This document shows positions 8,929-17,309 of a DNA stretch of 64,000 nucleotides, one piece after another (the stretch's first letter is position 1; every line of letters begins with the position of its first letter). A program made the translations under genes and the position numbers. Location: contig JAAVVA010000001.1 in NCBI GenBank assembly GCA_018449715.1, forward strand, positions 806,001 through 870,000. Reading direction: 5' to 3'. Origin of the DNA: Acidobacteriaceae bacterium dw_441. Lineage in GTDB: Bacteria; Acidobacteriota; Terriglobia; Terriglobales; Acidobacteriaceae. The notes under the pieces are model-generated. The model saw nothing but the letters and a program-made list of their open reading frames with translations. It was not told where the DNA came from and made no database searches.

Positions 8929-9028
8929 TTCCGCAGCGCAGCGAAGGAATCTGCTTTTATCTGCCCCGAACGACCGGGTATCCCATCCTTCGCAAAGCGA
9001 AGGGTGGGATGAATAACTCATCCCACCC
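8929..9028. repeat. Composite palindromic repeat between convergent genes
   Basis: Two modules occur here. The first (GTCATTCCGCAGCGCAGCGA, from 8929) resembles a short repeat seen again near 14484. The second holds two overlapping hairpins. One is TCCCATCCTTCGC, loop AAA, GCGAAGGGTGGGA (8981-9009). The other is GGGTGGGATGA, 5-base loop, TCATCCCACCC (9002-9028). They share bases, so only one can form at a time. The location between convergent stop codons suggests a terminator or REP-like element, but there is no T-run. Confidence 0.7.
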
Positions 9029-9048
9029 TCATTGATCCGTCTACAGAA

Positions 9049-10431
9049 CTAAACCCAGCTACTCTGAGCAAACGTGTACGGAGCCCTCTGCGGACGCGAG
9101 AGCATCGCATTCGCAGCATCGTCTCCCTTGAACTGCTCCCGCTCCGGATCCCAGTGCAGGTGTCGCCCCGTCTTCATTGCGATATGGTGCAGCAGGCACG
9201 TCGAACAAGCCCTATGTCCAATCTCCACCGGAGCTAGCGGCTGCTTCCTTGCCCTCACCGAGTCCAGCCAGTTCGCATGATGCTCGTCCGAGGTGGGCAG
9301 ATGAATCTCATCCGGCCCGATCACCGAGTCGAGAATCTTCGGATCGCTCGCCTGCAGCACCTCCACCTGCGGAACCGGATCACCCGGCTTCGCCGTCGGA
9401 GAGTTCAGGCCATCCCTCTGGACAAACAGCCACCCCTTCGTCCCGTACCACTTGATGCCGTTCGGGAAGTCGCCGGAGATGTCCATCGTCACGCCATTTG
9501 CGTACCGCGCATGGGTCAGGAACTTTCCATGCACATCCCACAAACCGGACTTGGGAAACTCAGCCGTGCCCCATATCTCCACCGGCCCTGTGTACTCGGT
9601 GTTCATCCCCCAGTGGGCCGTGTCCACGTGATGCGCGCCCCATCCGGTAATCATGCCCGCGCCGAACTGCTCCATCCGCAGCCATCCCGGACGGTCAAAG
9701 CCCTGCAACGGCATGACGCGATCCACCGTGTACGGAGCCTCCGGCGTCGAGCCGAGCCACGCATCGTAGTTGAACCCCTTTGGAACCGGCATCGGCGCAG
9801 CGCTTCCACCCGCCGGATCACCCGGCAGCCCGATCTCGACATGCTTGATCTCACCAATGCGTCCATTCCGCACCAGCTCGCAAGCCCGATGAAACTGCTT
9901 CCACGACCTCTGCTGGCTCCCGATCTGCAGGATGCGACCCGAGGCCTGCACCGCATTACTCAGGTAGCGTCCCTCCGCAATCGTCAGCGAGGCAGGCTTC
10001 TGCAGATACACATCCTTGCCCGCCCGCACTGCGGTAGCAGCAACAATCGCGTGCTGATGGTCCGGCGTCGAGATCACGACAGCATCGATCTCAGGATTCG
10101 CCAGCAGCTCATGATAGTTGTGATACACCTTCACCGCGTCGTAGGGCTTGCCCAGCTTCTTCGTGTAAGCCTCGGTGACATACTGTCGACCCAACTCCGC
10201 ACGCGTCTCATCCAGGTCGCACACCGCAATCACACGCGCCCCGTCGTACTTGAAGATCGCCGGAAGATCATGCCCCCGCGAGATTCTTCCCACGCCGATG
10301 GCTCCCACGTTGATCCGTTCACTCGGAGCCATCTGCCCGAAGACCGTCGCCGGTACGATCGTGGGAAACCCGGCCGCCGCTGCTGTTACCCCTGCCCTCT
10401 TCAGAAACTGCCTGCGTGTTACACCTGACAT
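9049..10431 (-). CDS. Tat-exported Gfo/Idh/MocA-family oxidoreductase
   Basis: The 460-residue product starts with a twin-arginine signal (TRRQFLKRAG, then an Ala-rich stretch to about 30). The Rossmann NAD(P)-binding domain follows: VGAIGVGRISRGHDLP, then IAVCDLDETRAELG, and DAVVISTPDHQHAIVA. The family EKP-type site reads DVYLQKPASLTIAEG. The C-terminal domain has GWGAHHVDTAHWGMN. Such proteins oxidise or isomerise sugars or inositols. Many Tat-exported members carry a tightly bound cofactor, but the substrate is unknown here. It lies 53 bases downstream of a second gene of the same superfamily on the same strand. Confidence 0.85.
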   Translation of the reverse strand: MSGVTRRQFLKRAGVTAAAAGFPTIVPATVFGQMAPSERINVGAIGVGRISRGHDLPAIFKYDGARVIAVCDLDETRAELGRQYVTEAYTKKLGKPYDAVKVYHNYHELLANPEIDAVVISTPDHQHAIVAATAVRAGKDVYLQKPASLTIAEGRYLSNAVQASGRILQIGSQQRSWKQFHRACELVRNGRIGEIKHVEIGLPGDPAGGSAAPMPVPKGFNYDAWLGSTPEAPYTVDRVMPLQGFDRPGWLRMEQFGAGMITGWGAHHVDTAHWGMNTEYTGPVEIWGTAEFPKSGLWDVHGKFLTHARYANGVTMDISGDFPNGIKWYGTKGWLFVQRDGLNSPTAKPGDPVPQVEVLQASDPKILDSVIGPDEIHLPTSDEHHANWLDSVRARKQPLAPVEIGHRACSTCLLHHIAMKTGRHLHWDPEREQFKGDDAANAMLSRPQRAPYTFAQSSWV

Positions 10432-10483
10432 CGCCAGCCTCCTTACATGACATCGAAACTCTTCGCGCGCGGCCGGAGCCTCT

Positions 10484-11689
10484 CTAGGCCTTCAGCGTCA
10501 CATGCTGCGCCTTCAGCTGCGCCCTCACCACCAGCTCTGCGGCCAGCAAACACTGCGTCTGGTCCTGCGCGATGTGGGTGCGGTTCACAATGTCCGCGAC
10601 AAACTGCGGGCCGAAGGGAAGATCGAGGTTGTTGCAATCGATATACCTTGCCTGGTCCTTATCGACGATGAACAGGTTGTTCCCCTGCTTGCCCCGCGCC
10701 ACGTCCGTGTACTTCCTCACCTCGATGTACCCGTTCGTGCCGAGAATAAACAGCCGTCCATCGCCCCACGTCCCCAGCCCGTCGGGAGTAAACCAGTCCA
10801 GCCGCACATACCCGAAGCCCTTGTCCCCGCGCAGCATCATGTCCCCGAAGTCCTGGAACTTCGGCCTCTGCGGATGGTTCACATTCGCCACCTGCGATGC
10901 CACCACTTCAGCCGAGGTCGAGCCCGTGTAATAGAGGAACTGGTCCACCTGGTGCGACCCGATGTCGCACAGAATTCCGCCATACTTCACCGGCTCCCAG
11001 AACCAGTCCGGCCTGCTCCCGGCGCCTCCCGCATACGGGTCGGCTCCCTTCTGCACAATCTGGTGCGGAGCAATATTGATCGTCTGGATCACCTTCCCAA
11101 TGGCTCCTGCCTTGATCAGCTCGCCCGCCTTGACCGCGGCCTTCACCTCCAGCCGCTCGCTGTAAAGAATCCCGTAGATCCTCTTCGTCGCCGCAATCGT
11201 CTTGCGTATCTCCTCGATCTGCTCCAGAGTCGTCGCACCCGGCTTATCGCTCAGATAGTCCTTGCCCGCCTTCATCACGCGAACGCCCAGCGGAGCGCGC
11301 TCATTCGGAATCGTCGAGCTGAGCACCAGCTGAATCGACGAGTCATGAAGAATCTCCTCCTCGGAGGAGACGATCTTCACCTCGGGAAACCTCTTCTTGA
11401 ACCCCGCGACCTTGTCCGGCTCCGCTCCATAAGCCGAAACCAGCACGCCGCCCCCGCGCTGAATCGCTCCGACCATTCCGAAGATATGGTCATGGCTCAT
11501 GCCGCAGACCGAGAATCGGATCGAGTGGTTCGGCTTCGCGTCCGCACCCTGGGCAGGCTCTGCGACCTCGTAGGCCACACGTGCGGGATCAATCGCGCTC
11601 ATCTCCGCCAGTGCCGGAACCCCTGCCATCAACCCCGCCGATCCGATCGTCCGCAGGAACTCGCGCCGCCCAAACATCTCCATTGCCAT
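10484..11689 (-). CDS. Second Tat-exported Gfo/Idh/MocA-family oxidoreductase
   Basis: From the ATG at 11689 the product has 401 residues. That start has GGAGG 7 bases upstream and gives a proper Tat signal (GRREFLRTIGSAGLMAG); the frame open back to 11737 lacks this support. The nucleotide-binding domain includes FSVCGMSHDHIFGMVGAI, an unusual variant of the usual GxGxxG loop, then SAYGAEPDKVAGF. The EKP-equivalent site reads DYLSDKPGATTLEQIEEI. The C-terminal part has GGILCDIGSHQVDQFLYYTGS. The pair with the downstream gene suggests a shared carbohydrate-derived substrate in the periplasm, which is inference only. Confidence 0.82.
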   Translation of the reverse strand: MAMEMFGRREFLRTIGSAGLMAGVPALAEMSAIDPARVAYEVAEPAQGADAKPNHSIRFSVCGMSHDHIFGMVGAIQRGGGVLVSAYGAEPDKVAGFKKRFPEVKIVSSEEEILHDSSIQLVLSSTIPNERAPLGVRVMKAGKDYLSDKPGATTLEQIEEIRKTIAATKRIYGILYSERLEVKAAVKAGELIKAGAIGKVIQTINIAPHQIVQKGADPYAGGAGSRPDWFWEPVKYGGILCDIGSHQVDQFLYYTGSTSAEVVASQVANVNHPQRPKFQDFGDMMLRGDKGFGYVRLDWFTPDGLGTWGDGRLFILGTNGYIEVRKYTDVARGKQGNNLFIVDKDQARYIDCNNLDLPFGPQFVADIVNRTHIAQDQTQCLLAAELVVRAQLKAQHVTLKA

Positions 11690-11788
11690 CCTGACCCTCC
11701 AGGTCCGTTTTTTGTACTCCCGAACTATATCAACCACAGCAATACTTCTGCATTTAGTTGTAAGAAAAAATAAATCCTTTGGGAAGGG

Positions 11789-13246
11789 CTACTCCGACAG
11801 GCTCTCCGCGACCGCGTCCGCCTCTTCGTTCTCCAGCTTCTCCCCAATCGAGTAAGGAAGCCCCAGAGCCGAAACCAGCAGCAGCACATGCAGGCCGCAC
11901 AGCAGCACAAACGCATCCCGGAACGCCCCCGGCAGGGCATTGCCGCCAGCTTGCATCCGCCACGCCAGAAACGTCGCGCATAGCGTCGTCAGCGTCGGTC
12001 CGCCAATCCTTTGAACAATATTCAGCGAGGTCGTCGCCATCGGCAGATCCCTCTTCGGAACCGAGGAGTACGCCGCCGTCAGCGAAGGAATCCCAATCGC
12101 CCCCAGCCCGATGCCCCGCACGAACAGCGTCGCCTCCAGCACCGTCGTCACCAGCCCATGTCCCGCAAGATATACAAAAGGAAGCGTCCCAATCGTCGCC
12201 AGAGCCGCGCCCGCCGCCGACACCCTCCGTATCCCGAACCGCTTCGTCAGCCGCCCCATCATGGGATACGAGCACACCATCCCCAGCCCCAGCGGTGCCA
12301 TCATCCACCCCACCGCGCTCGGCGTTCTCCCGCTCATGCTCAGCAGGTAGTAGGGAATCAGCATCTGCGCGGCAAACATAATCCCGTTCGAGAGAAACTG
12401 CGTCCTCGCCGAAACCGGAAACACCTTTCCCTTGAACAGGCGCAGGTCGATCAGCGCCCGATCCCCCTTGCGCGAGGCCATCGCCAGGAACACCAGCAGT
12501 AGGGCAAGCCCTACCGCCATCGTTGCCACGCCCGTCCGTTCCTGCAGATGATCTGAGCCATACAGAAACAGCACCAGCCCCGGCGACAGCAACGCCAGCC
12601 CGGCTAAATCCAGATCCCGCCGCCTCGTCTCTCCCTCATCGCTCGGCAGAAACATCGCCGCCAGAATAATCGCCAACACTCCCACCGGCAGGTTCACATA
12701 GAACAGCCACCGCCACGAAGCATGTTGCAGAATCGCGCCTGCGATCACCGGACCCAGAATAGGTCCCAGCATCACAGGCAGCGCGCCATAGCCCATCACG
12801 CGAGCCATGTGCTTTCCCGCAGCCTTTGCCAGCATCATCTGTGCCATCGGAGCCAGCAGGCCTCCGCTCATGCCCTGCAGGACGCGAAATCCCACCAGCG
12901 CATGAGCGGACCATGCCATTCCGCACAGCATTGAAGACACTGTGAACGTCGAAAAGCACCAGAGGTAAAGCGACTTCGCCCCGATGCGGTCCACCAGCCA
13001 CCCGTTCAGAGGAAGCATCAGCGCGAGCGCCAGAAGATAGCCGCTCGTCACCCACTGAATCACTGACAGACTGCTGTGCAACTCCGCCGCCAGGCTCGAC
13101 AGCGACACATTCACCACCGTCGCATCGAGCTGCGACAAAAATGAGCCCAGCATTGCAACCGAACAGATCTTCCACACCGAAGCATCGAGCCGGTCTTCGA
13201 TGTTTGTTGCTTTCGCGACGTTCCCTGCTTTAGCCAAGAGCCTCAA
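11789..13246 (-). CDS. DHA2-family multidrug efflux transporter (MFS, 14 TM)
   Basis: This drug:proton antiporter resembles the EmrB/QacA group. The product has up to 485 residues and about 14 hydrophobic spans, starting with MLGSFLSQLDATVVNVSL, whose LDxTVVNVAL-type motif is typical of DHA2. The motif A region reads GWLVDRIGAKSLYLWC, and the motif C-like segment GPILGPVIAGAI is intact. The frame opens at TTG (13246), overlapping the end of the isochorismatase-like gene by 17 bases; a TTG 9 bases further on is an alternative. The overlap indicates cotranscription and probable regulation by the adjacent TetR protein. It probably exports a small toxic or signalling compound. Confidence 0.87.
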   Translation of the reverse strand: MRLLAKAGNVAKATNIEDRLDASVWKICSVAMLGSFLSQLDATVVNVSLSSLAAELHSSLSVIQWVTSGYLLALALMLPLNGWLVDRIGAKSLYLWCFSTFTVSSMLCGMAWSAHALVGFRVLQGMSGGLLAPMAQMMLAKAAGKHMARVMGYGALPVMLGPILGPVIAGAILQHASWRWLFYVNLPVGVLAIILAAMFLPSDEGETRRRDLDLAGLALLSPGLVLFLYGSDHLQERTGVATMAVGLALLLVFLAMASRKGDRALIDLRLFKGKVFPVSARTQFLSNGIMFAAQMLIPYYLLSMSGRTPSAVGWMMAPLGLGMVCSYPMMGRLTKRFGIRRVSAAGAALATIGTLPFVYLAGHGLVTTVLEATLFVRGIGLGAIGIPSLTAAYSSVPKRDLPMATTSLNIVQRIGGPTLTTLCATFLAWRMQAGGNALPGAFRDAFVLLCGLHVLLLVSALGLPYSIGEKLENEEADAVAESLSE

Positions 13247-13802
13247 TCACCTCGTTGGTCTTCCTCACCCGTGAAAGCCTCGGGAAGATCATCTCGAAGG
13301 CAAACTTCTGCGCCTCGGCCGAAAGCGTCGTGCAGGCATCCTCGACGACCACGAAGGCGAAGCCCAGCCCCGTACCCTGCCGCACCGTCGACTCCACGCC
13401 TATGTTGGTCGCAATGCCGCCAATCACCACCGTATCGACGCCGCGCTTTCGCAACTCGGCCTCCAGCTCCGTTCCGGCAAACGCTCCCCAGTGCCGCTTC
13501 GTAACCACCAGGTCGCCCTCCTGCATCCCGGCCTCTGGGACGATCTCCGAGGCAATCGCAGGCGGAGGAGGAGCATTCGGGTCGCGAAGCGACGTATCTG
13601 CCGGAAGCTGCATAAAATCCGCCATATCCACGCGGACATACACCACCGTCGCTCCCTTGGCGTGGAAGGCGTCGGCAAGGGAGCGGCTCTTCGCAATTAC
13701 TTCCGCGGGCGTATAGGGCGCGGTCTGCATTGCAACAATTCCATGCTGCAGATCGATCAGGACAAGGGCGGTCTTCTCAGGGGCAAGCTGCAATGTGCTC
13801 AA
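13230..13802 (-). CDS. Isochorismatase-like hydrolase
   Basis: The cysteine-hydrolase/isochorismatase fold is clear: the Asp motif is ALVLIDLQHGI, the Lys motif is VVTKRHWGAFAGT, and the cis-peptide loop is VVIGGIATNIGVESTVRQG. Where nicotinamidase-type members have the nucleophilic Cys, this protein has Gly (TNIGVE). It may therefore act by another chemistry or not be a hydrolase of that type. The start is a TTG at 13802 with AGGAG 7 bases upstream, giving 190 residues; no ATG fits. A perfect palindrome lies 18 bases ahead of the start, in the probable promoter. It is first in a two-gene unit with the efflux transporter. Confidence 0.82.
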   Translation of the reverse strand: MSTLQLAPEKTALVLIDLQHGIVAMQTAPYTPAEVIAKSRSLADAFHAKGATVVYVRVDMADFMQLPADTSLRDPNAPPPPAIASEIVPEAGMQEGDLVVTKRHWGAFAGTELEAELRKRGVDTVVIGGIATNIGVESTVRQGTGLGFAFVVVEDACTTLSAEAQKFAFEMIFPRLSRVRKTNEVIEALG

Positions 13803-13819
13803 AAGGTCTCTCCTTGAAA

Positions 13820-13835
13820 TTGAGGGTTCCCTCAA
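13820..13835. promoter_or_regulatory. Probable TetR operator, site 1
   Basis: TTGAGGGTTCCCTCAA is a palindrome with 7-base arms and a 2-base centre. It sits in the 50-base divergent gap between the isochorismatase-like gene and the tetR gene, where it would overlap promoters for both directions. Its half-site TGAGGG recurs in site 2. Confidence 0.65.
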
Positions 13836-13852
13836 CTTTATAAATGTAGAAT

Positions 13853-13869
13853 ATGAGGGTGTCCTCGAT
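13853..13869. promoter_or_regulatory. Probable TetR operator, site 2 (over the tetR start)
   Basis: ATGAGGGTGTCCTCGAT has imperfect dyad symmetry (ATxGAGG / CCTCxAT) and shares the TGAGGG half-site with the palindrome at 13820-13835; the centres are 33 bases apart, about three helical turns. It covers the ATG of the TetR gene, which suggests autorepression. Confidence 0.5.
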
Positions 13870-14467
13870 TTTGTCAAATGCCGTCCGCCGCGAACCGCAG
13901 CAGGAGCGCTCCACGCGCCGCCTCGCGAGCTTTCTCGATGCCGCCGCCGATCTCTTCGTCGAGGTAGGTTTCGAGGCCGCGACCATGACCGCCATCGCAG
14001 AGCGCACCGGAGCCTCCATCGGCACGCTCTATCACTACTTCCCCGACAAATTAGCCGTAGCATCGGCGCTTCTCAGCCAGTACGTCCTCGAGATCGAAGC
14101 GCACTGGAGTCCTCTCGTCGCAAAGGCCCACACCCTCACGTACCAGCAGTTCGCCGACTTGTTCATCGAGTGCATCACGGAGTTCGTGCAGCACCGCCCC
14201 GCCTATCTCAAACTCCTCGCAGGACCCACGCGCTTCCGCCGCGACCCCGCCGCTCGCCGCGCCCTTCGCGTAGCCATTGCTGACGCCTTCCGTGCCAAGA
14301 ACCCGTCGCTCTCCAGCGAACAGGCTCTGTTGTCAGCGAACGTCGCTCTTCAGATTGTGAAGGGCATGACGAACCTTTACACCGAGGTCACGCCAAAAGA
14401 AAAGCCGCAGGTCGCCGCCGAGTTCAAGAAGGCCCTGACGCTCTACCTCGGCACGATCCTCTCCTGA
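13853..14467 (+). CDS. TetR-family transcriptional repressor
   Basis: The 204-residue protein has an N-terminal helix-turn-helix: RLASFLDAAADLFVEVGFEAATMTAIAERTGASIGTLYHYFPDK, at about 23-66, is close to the TetR consensus. A helical ligand-binding domain of normal length follows. It is divergent from the isochorismatase-like/efflux pair, with two shared TGAGGG-type palindromes between them. The simplest reading is that it represses both itself and that pair and releases DNA on binding the exported or hydrolysed compound. The ATG used lies inside operator site 2; a GTG two codons later is an alternative start. Confidence 0.9.
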   Translation: MRVSSILSNAVRREPQQERSTRRLASFLDAAADLFVEVGFEAATMTAIAERTGASIGTLYHYFPDKLAVASALLSQYVLEIEAHWSPLVAKAHTLTYQQFADLFIECITEFVQHRPAYLKLLAGPTRFRRDPAARRALRVAIADAFRAKNPSLSSEQALLSANVALQIVKGMTNLYTEVTPKEKPQVAAEFKKALTLYLGTILS

Positions 14468-14483
14468 ACCGCTCGCACTCCGT

Positions 14484-14575
14484 CCTTCTGAGCGCAGCGA
14501 AGAGTCTCAGCGTTTCGCTTGTATTGCCACAAGAGTCCGGGTGCCCCATCCTTCGCAAAGCGAAGGATGAGATGA
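14484..14575. repeat. Composite palindromic repeat, second copy
   Basis: This matches the two-module layout at 8929-9028. First comes CTTCTGAGCGCAGCGAAGAG, then CATCCTTCGC, loop AAA, GCGAAGGATG (14547-14569), followed by AGATGAA. It lies between the convergent tetR and pdxH genes. The core CATCCTTCGCAAAGCGAAGG is identical to the 8983-9002 copy, showing an interspersed repeat family and not two chance hairpins. Confidence 0.7.
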
Positions 14576-14615
14576 ATCCTGTATCCCGGTCACGAACAGG
14601 GACCAGCCAGCATCT

Positions 14616-15212
14616 CTACGGAAACAGCCTCCGCCCTTTCCAGACCCCACCCTCGCGCACAAACTGAAACCGATCATGCAGCCGGTGCTCTCCGTTTACC
14701 CAAAGCTCCACCCGCTCCGGACGTATGGCATACCCCTTCCACCACACGGGGCGGGGAACCACTCCTGAATGCTGGGCTCCGAACTCCTCCACCATCGTCT
14801 CCAGCGCCACGCGGCTCTCCAGCGGACTGCTCTGCTGCGAAACCGCCGAACCCAGTTGGCTCACCCGCGACCGGCTGTGGAAGTAATCGTCGGCATCGGA
14901 GGCGGGCAGCTCCACCACCGGCCCTTCCACTCGAATCTGCTTCCCCAGCGACTTCCAGTGAAAGCAAAGCGCCGCCCTGGGGTTTCTCCCTAGCTCGCGC
15001 CCCTTCCTGCTGTTGGCATTGGTATAGAAACAGAACCCGCGGTCATCTACCTGCTTCACCAGCACCATCCTCACGCTGGGAAAGCCATCGCTGGTAGCGG
15101 TCGCCAGGGCCGCGGCGTTGGGGTCGTTCGGCTCCGAGGCTTCCGCCTCTTTCATCCACTCCCGGAAGACCGCAATCGGGTCGTTCACGCCTTCGATCGC
15201 TGAAGCATTCAT
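14616..15212 (-). CDS. pdxH: Pyridoxamine 5'-phosphate oxidase
   Basis: PdxH is the FMN enzyme that makes pyridoxal 5'-phosphate from PNP or PMP. From the ATG at 15212 the product has 198 residues. FMN and substrate contacts are visible in PSVRMVLVKQVDDRGFCFYTN, SRKGRELGRNPRAALCFHW and the C-terminal block RPVWWKGYAIRPERVELWVNGEHRLHDR. The conserved end ...RLFP is present. The frame extends 15 codons to a GTG at 15257, but the extension is hydrophobic and does not align with the family. It ends convergently with tetR across a palindromic repeat. Confidence 0.93.
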   Translation of the reverse strand: MNASAIEGVNDPIAVFREWMKEAEASEPNDPNAAALATATSDGFPSVRMVLVKQVDDRGFCFYTNANSRKGRELGRNPRAALCFHWKSLGKQIRVEGPVVELPASDADDYFHSRSRVSQLGSAVSQQSSPLESRVALETMVEEFGAQHSGVVPRPVWWKGYAIRPERVELWVNGEHRLHDRFQFVREGGVWKGRRLFP

Positions 15213-15267
15213 AGAGGCCACTATAAACCCGTCAAAGCTGATGAGAATATAAGCCACTATCCATCAG

Positions 15268-15993
15268 CTAGATAGATTCGAAAAGGTCAATCATCTGTTG
15301 AGCTGCCATCGGAGTGCGCGTGGTCATCAGGGTATAAAACTCCTGTCCTCCGTACTTCGCAAACAGGTCCTTCGTCATCTCCATCAGGGCCGCCTGCGAA
15401 ACATGCTGCCGGAACGCCTCATCCCTGCGCTCCCGCACCGACTCGATATCCAGCACGACCGTCCACGGGAGCGGCATCTGCGGCTGCCTTCCCGGAAGGA
15501 AGTAGTTCGTCGACTGGTGAAACAGCCTCTCCGGTTGAAAGGCCGCGCCAGTCTCAGGGAAGCGGTTCTCCTGCCCGGCCCAGTGAAACGCCGCCGAGGT
15601 GCAGAACGAGGTCATCATATGGTCCGGGTGACGGTTCGATCCGCCATCGCCCCCAAAGGTCAGCACGACCTCCGGCTGGAACTGCCGCATCTCCGCCACC
15701 AGCCGCCCGGCCACTTCGACCAGCGAGGCGTTCTGCAACTTCCCGTCGTGGTAATCCCACTGCACATGCTTCGAGACGCCCAGAACCTTGCAGGAGGCCG
15801 CAAACTCCGCGCTCCGAATACGCGCCAGCTCTTCGCCAGACGCAGCCGAGCCGCGATTCGTTGCCGCATGACCATCGGTCAGGCAGACCACATACGTCTC
15901 GACCCCACGATCAGCAGCCAGCGCCAGAGCGCCGCCGAAGGCATAGCACTCATCGTCGGGATGAGCGACGACGCACATCAATCTTGGATGCAA
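15268..15993 (-). CDS. PIG-L/LmbE-family deacetylase
   Basis: This zinc-dependent N-acetyl-sugar deacetylase has 241 residues. The N-terminus carries the metal motif VVAHPDDECYAFGG, and NRHPDHMMTS supplies the second metal-binding and catalytic part. The family includes BshB of bacillithiol synthesis and antibiotic-sugar deacetylases. No other thiol-synthesis gene is nearby, so the substrate is unknown. The TTG at 15993 has AGGAAG 4 bases upstream and gives the family-like start xHPRLMCVVAHPDDE; the ATG at 15978 overlapping the rnhB stop is the alternative. It overlaps the rnhB end and is probably translated from the same mRNA. Confidence 0.85.
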   Translation of the reverse strand: MHPRLMCVVAHPDDECYAFGGALALAADRGVETYVVCLTDGHAATNRGSAASGEELARIRSAEFAASCKVLGVSKHVQWDYHDGKLQNASLVEVAGRLVAEMRQFQPEVVLTFGGDGGSNRHPDHMMTSFCTSAAFHWAGQENRFPETGAAFQPERLFHQSTNYFLPGRQPQMPLPWTVVLDIESVRERRDEAFRQHVSQAALMEMTKDLFAKYGGQEFYTLMTTRTPMAAQQMIDLFESI

Positions 15994-16754
15994 TCGACTT
16001 CCTCCTCAAGATCCAGATCGAACAACTCTCCTGAAGCCATCTCCTCAACCGCCGCATCCGGATCGACTGCCCTCACTGGAGCGAAGGTCTTGCGGTGAAG
16101 CGGCGAAGGCCCGCGCTCCGCAAGAGCGCGCCGGTGCTCCGGCGTTCCATACCCCTTGTGCGAGGCCAACCCGTACCCCGGATGCACGAGGTCCAGTTCG
16201 CACATCAACGCGTCGCGATGCACCTTCGCGACCACCGAAGCCGCAGCAATCGAAAGGCTCAGCGAATCGCCATAGATCAGCTTCGTCTGCCTGCACGGAT
16301 GGTCGAGCCGCATTGCGTCGATCAGCAGGTGGTCCGGCTCAACGGCCAGCCCCTGGACGGCAGTGAGCATTGCGATGCGTGTCGCCTGATAGATGTTCAC
16401 GCGGTCGATGGTCTCCGCATCGATCTCCGCAACGCTGACCGCGAGCGCCAGCTTTCGGATTCTGAGGTCCAGCCGCTCGCGGTCCTTACGAAGCATCTGC
16501 TTCGAGTCCTTCAGGCCGGAGTTGGCCAGTCCGCGCATCTTCTCCGGCAGAATGACCGCGGCTGCGACCACGGGGCCGAACAGCGCTCCTCGCCCGACCT
16601 CATCGACCCCGGCGATCATGCGGAAACCGCGATAGCGCAGCGCCTGCTCCGGAGCGTCGCTGCACACCAGCTGCCGCAGCATCTGCTGCTTTCGGGTCGC
16701 CGCCGTAACGGTTCGTTTGATCTTGATGCGGAGAGGAGTCGTCGAAGAAGCCAT
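15978..16754 (-). CDS. rnhB: Ribonuclease HII
   Basis: RnhB removes ribonucleotides and RNA primers from RNA-DNA hybrids. The 258-residue protein has the type II signature MIAGVDEVGRGALFGPVVAAAV near 46-66 with the first two acidic ligands. Further motifs are GLKDSKQM, DHLLIDAM and IAAASVVAKVHRDALM. A basic N-terminal extension of about 40 residues (KIKRTVTAATRKQQML) precedes the catalytic core, longer than in E. coli. The gene is separated from rplS by a strong terminator, so it probably has its own promoter near 16755-16790. It overlaps the downstream deacetylase. Confidence 0.93.
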   Translation of the reverse strand: MASSTTPLRIKIKRTVTAATRKQQMLRQLVCSDAPEQALRYRGFRMIAGVDEVGRGALFGPVVAAAVILPEKMRGLANSGLKDSKQMLRKDRERLDLRIRKLALAVSVAEIDAETIDRVNIYQATRIAMLTAVQGLAVEPDHLLIDAMRLDHPCRQTKLIYGDSLSLSIAAASVVAKVHRDALMCELDLVHPGYGLASHKGYGTPEHRRALAERGPSPLHRKTFAPVRAVDPDAAVEEMASGELFDLDLEEEVDCIQD

Positions 16755-16786
16755 GCGTTAAAGCAAAGTGTATCGCCTTCCGGGCA

Positions 16787-16816
16787 GAGAAAAGCCACGG
16801 CTCGTAAGCCGTGGCT
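16787..16816 (-). terminator. Rho-independent terminator after rplS
   Basis: On the minus strand a perfect 10-pair stem AGCCACGGCT / AGCCGTGGCT with a 4-base loop is followed by TTTTCTCT. It lies 24 bases beyond the rplS stop codon and separates the ribosomal operon from rnhB. Confidence 0.85.
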
Positions 16817-16840
16817 CTGTGGAAAGAGTGAAGGGAAGAG

Positions 16841-17200
16841 TTAGCTGGCGCGGCGCTCGACCTCGCGCAGACGGGCGGCCTTGCCGCGCAGACCGCGCAG
16901 GTAGAAGAGCTTCGCGCGACGAACCTCGTACGAACGAATCTTTTCGACCTTGTCGACGACCTTCGAGTTGTAGGGGAAGATGCGCTCGACGCCCTGGCCG
17001 AAGCTCATCTTACGAACGGTGAAGCTGCCCTGGGGGCCCTTGCGGCAGGCGATCACGATTCCTTCAAAGGCCTGCAGGCGCTCCTTTTCACCCTCGCGGA
17101 TCTTGACCTGAACGCGGACGGTGTCGCCGGGAGCGAAGGCGGGAATATCGGTCCGCTCAAGTTTCGCGGCCAGTTTCTGCATGATGGGATGAATAGACAT
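16841..17200 (-). CDS. rplS: 50S ribosomal protein L19
   Basis: L19 sits at the 30S-50S interface. The 119-residue product has the family blocks [63 protein letters not shown] and [18 protein letters not shown]. It lies 109 bases downstream of trmD on the same strand, the usual order for this operon. A terminator follows directly. Confidence 0.97.
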   Translation of the reverse strand: MSIHPIMQKLAAKLERTDIPAFAPGDTVRVQVKIREGEKERLQAFEGIVIACRKGPQGSFTVRKMSFGQGVERIFPYNSKVVDKVEKIRSYEVRRAKLFYLRGLRGKAARLREVERRAS

Positions 17201-17309
17201 GACTACTTCCTGATACTTCCTGAATAGATGAACTCGACTTTTGATTCTACATGATTTTAAGAGCTTTTGATATAAGAACTGCCCTTAAATCAGGGCAGGA
17301 AGCTCTACT

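Noticed and set aside
8981..9028. CRISPR-like array of hairpins
   Set aside because: The repeats are overlapping palindromes, not regularly spaced direct repeats with unique spacers, and no cas gene is present.
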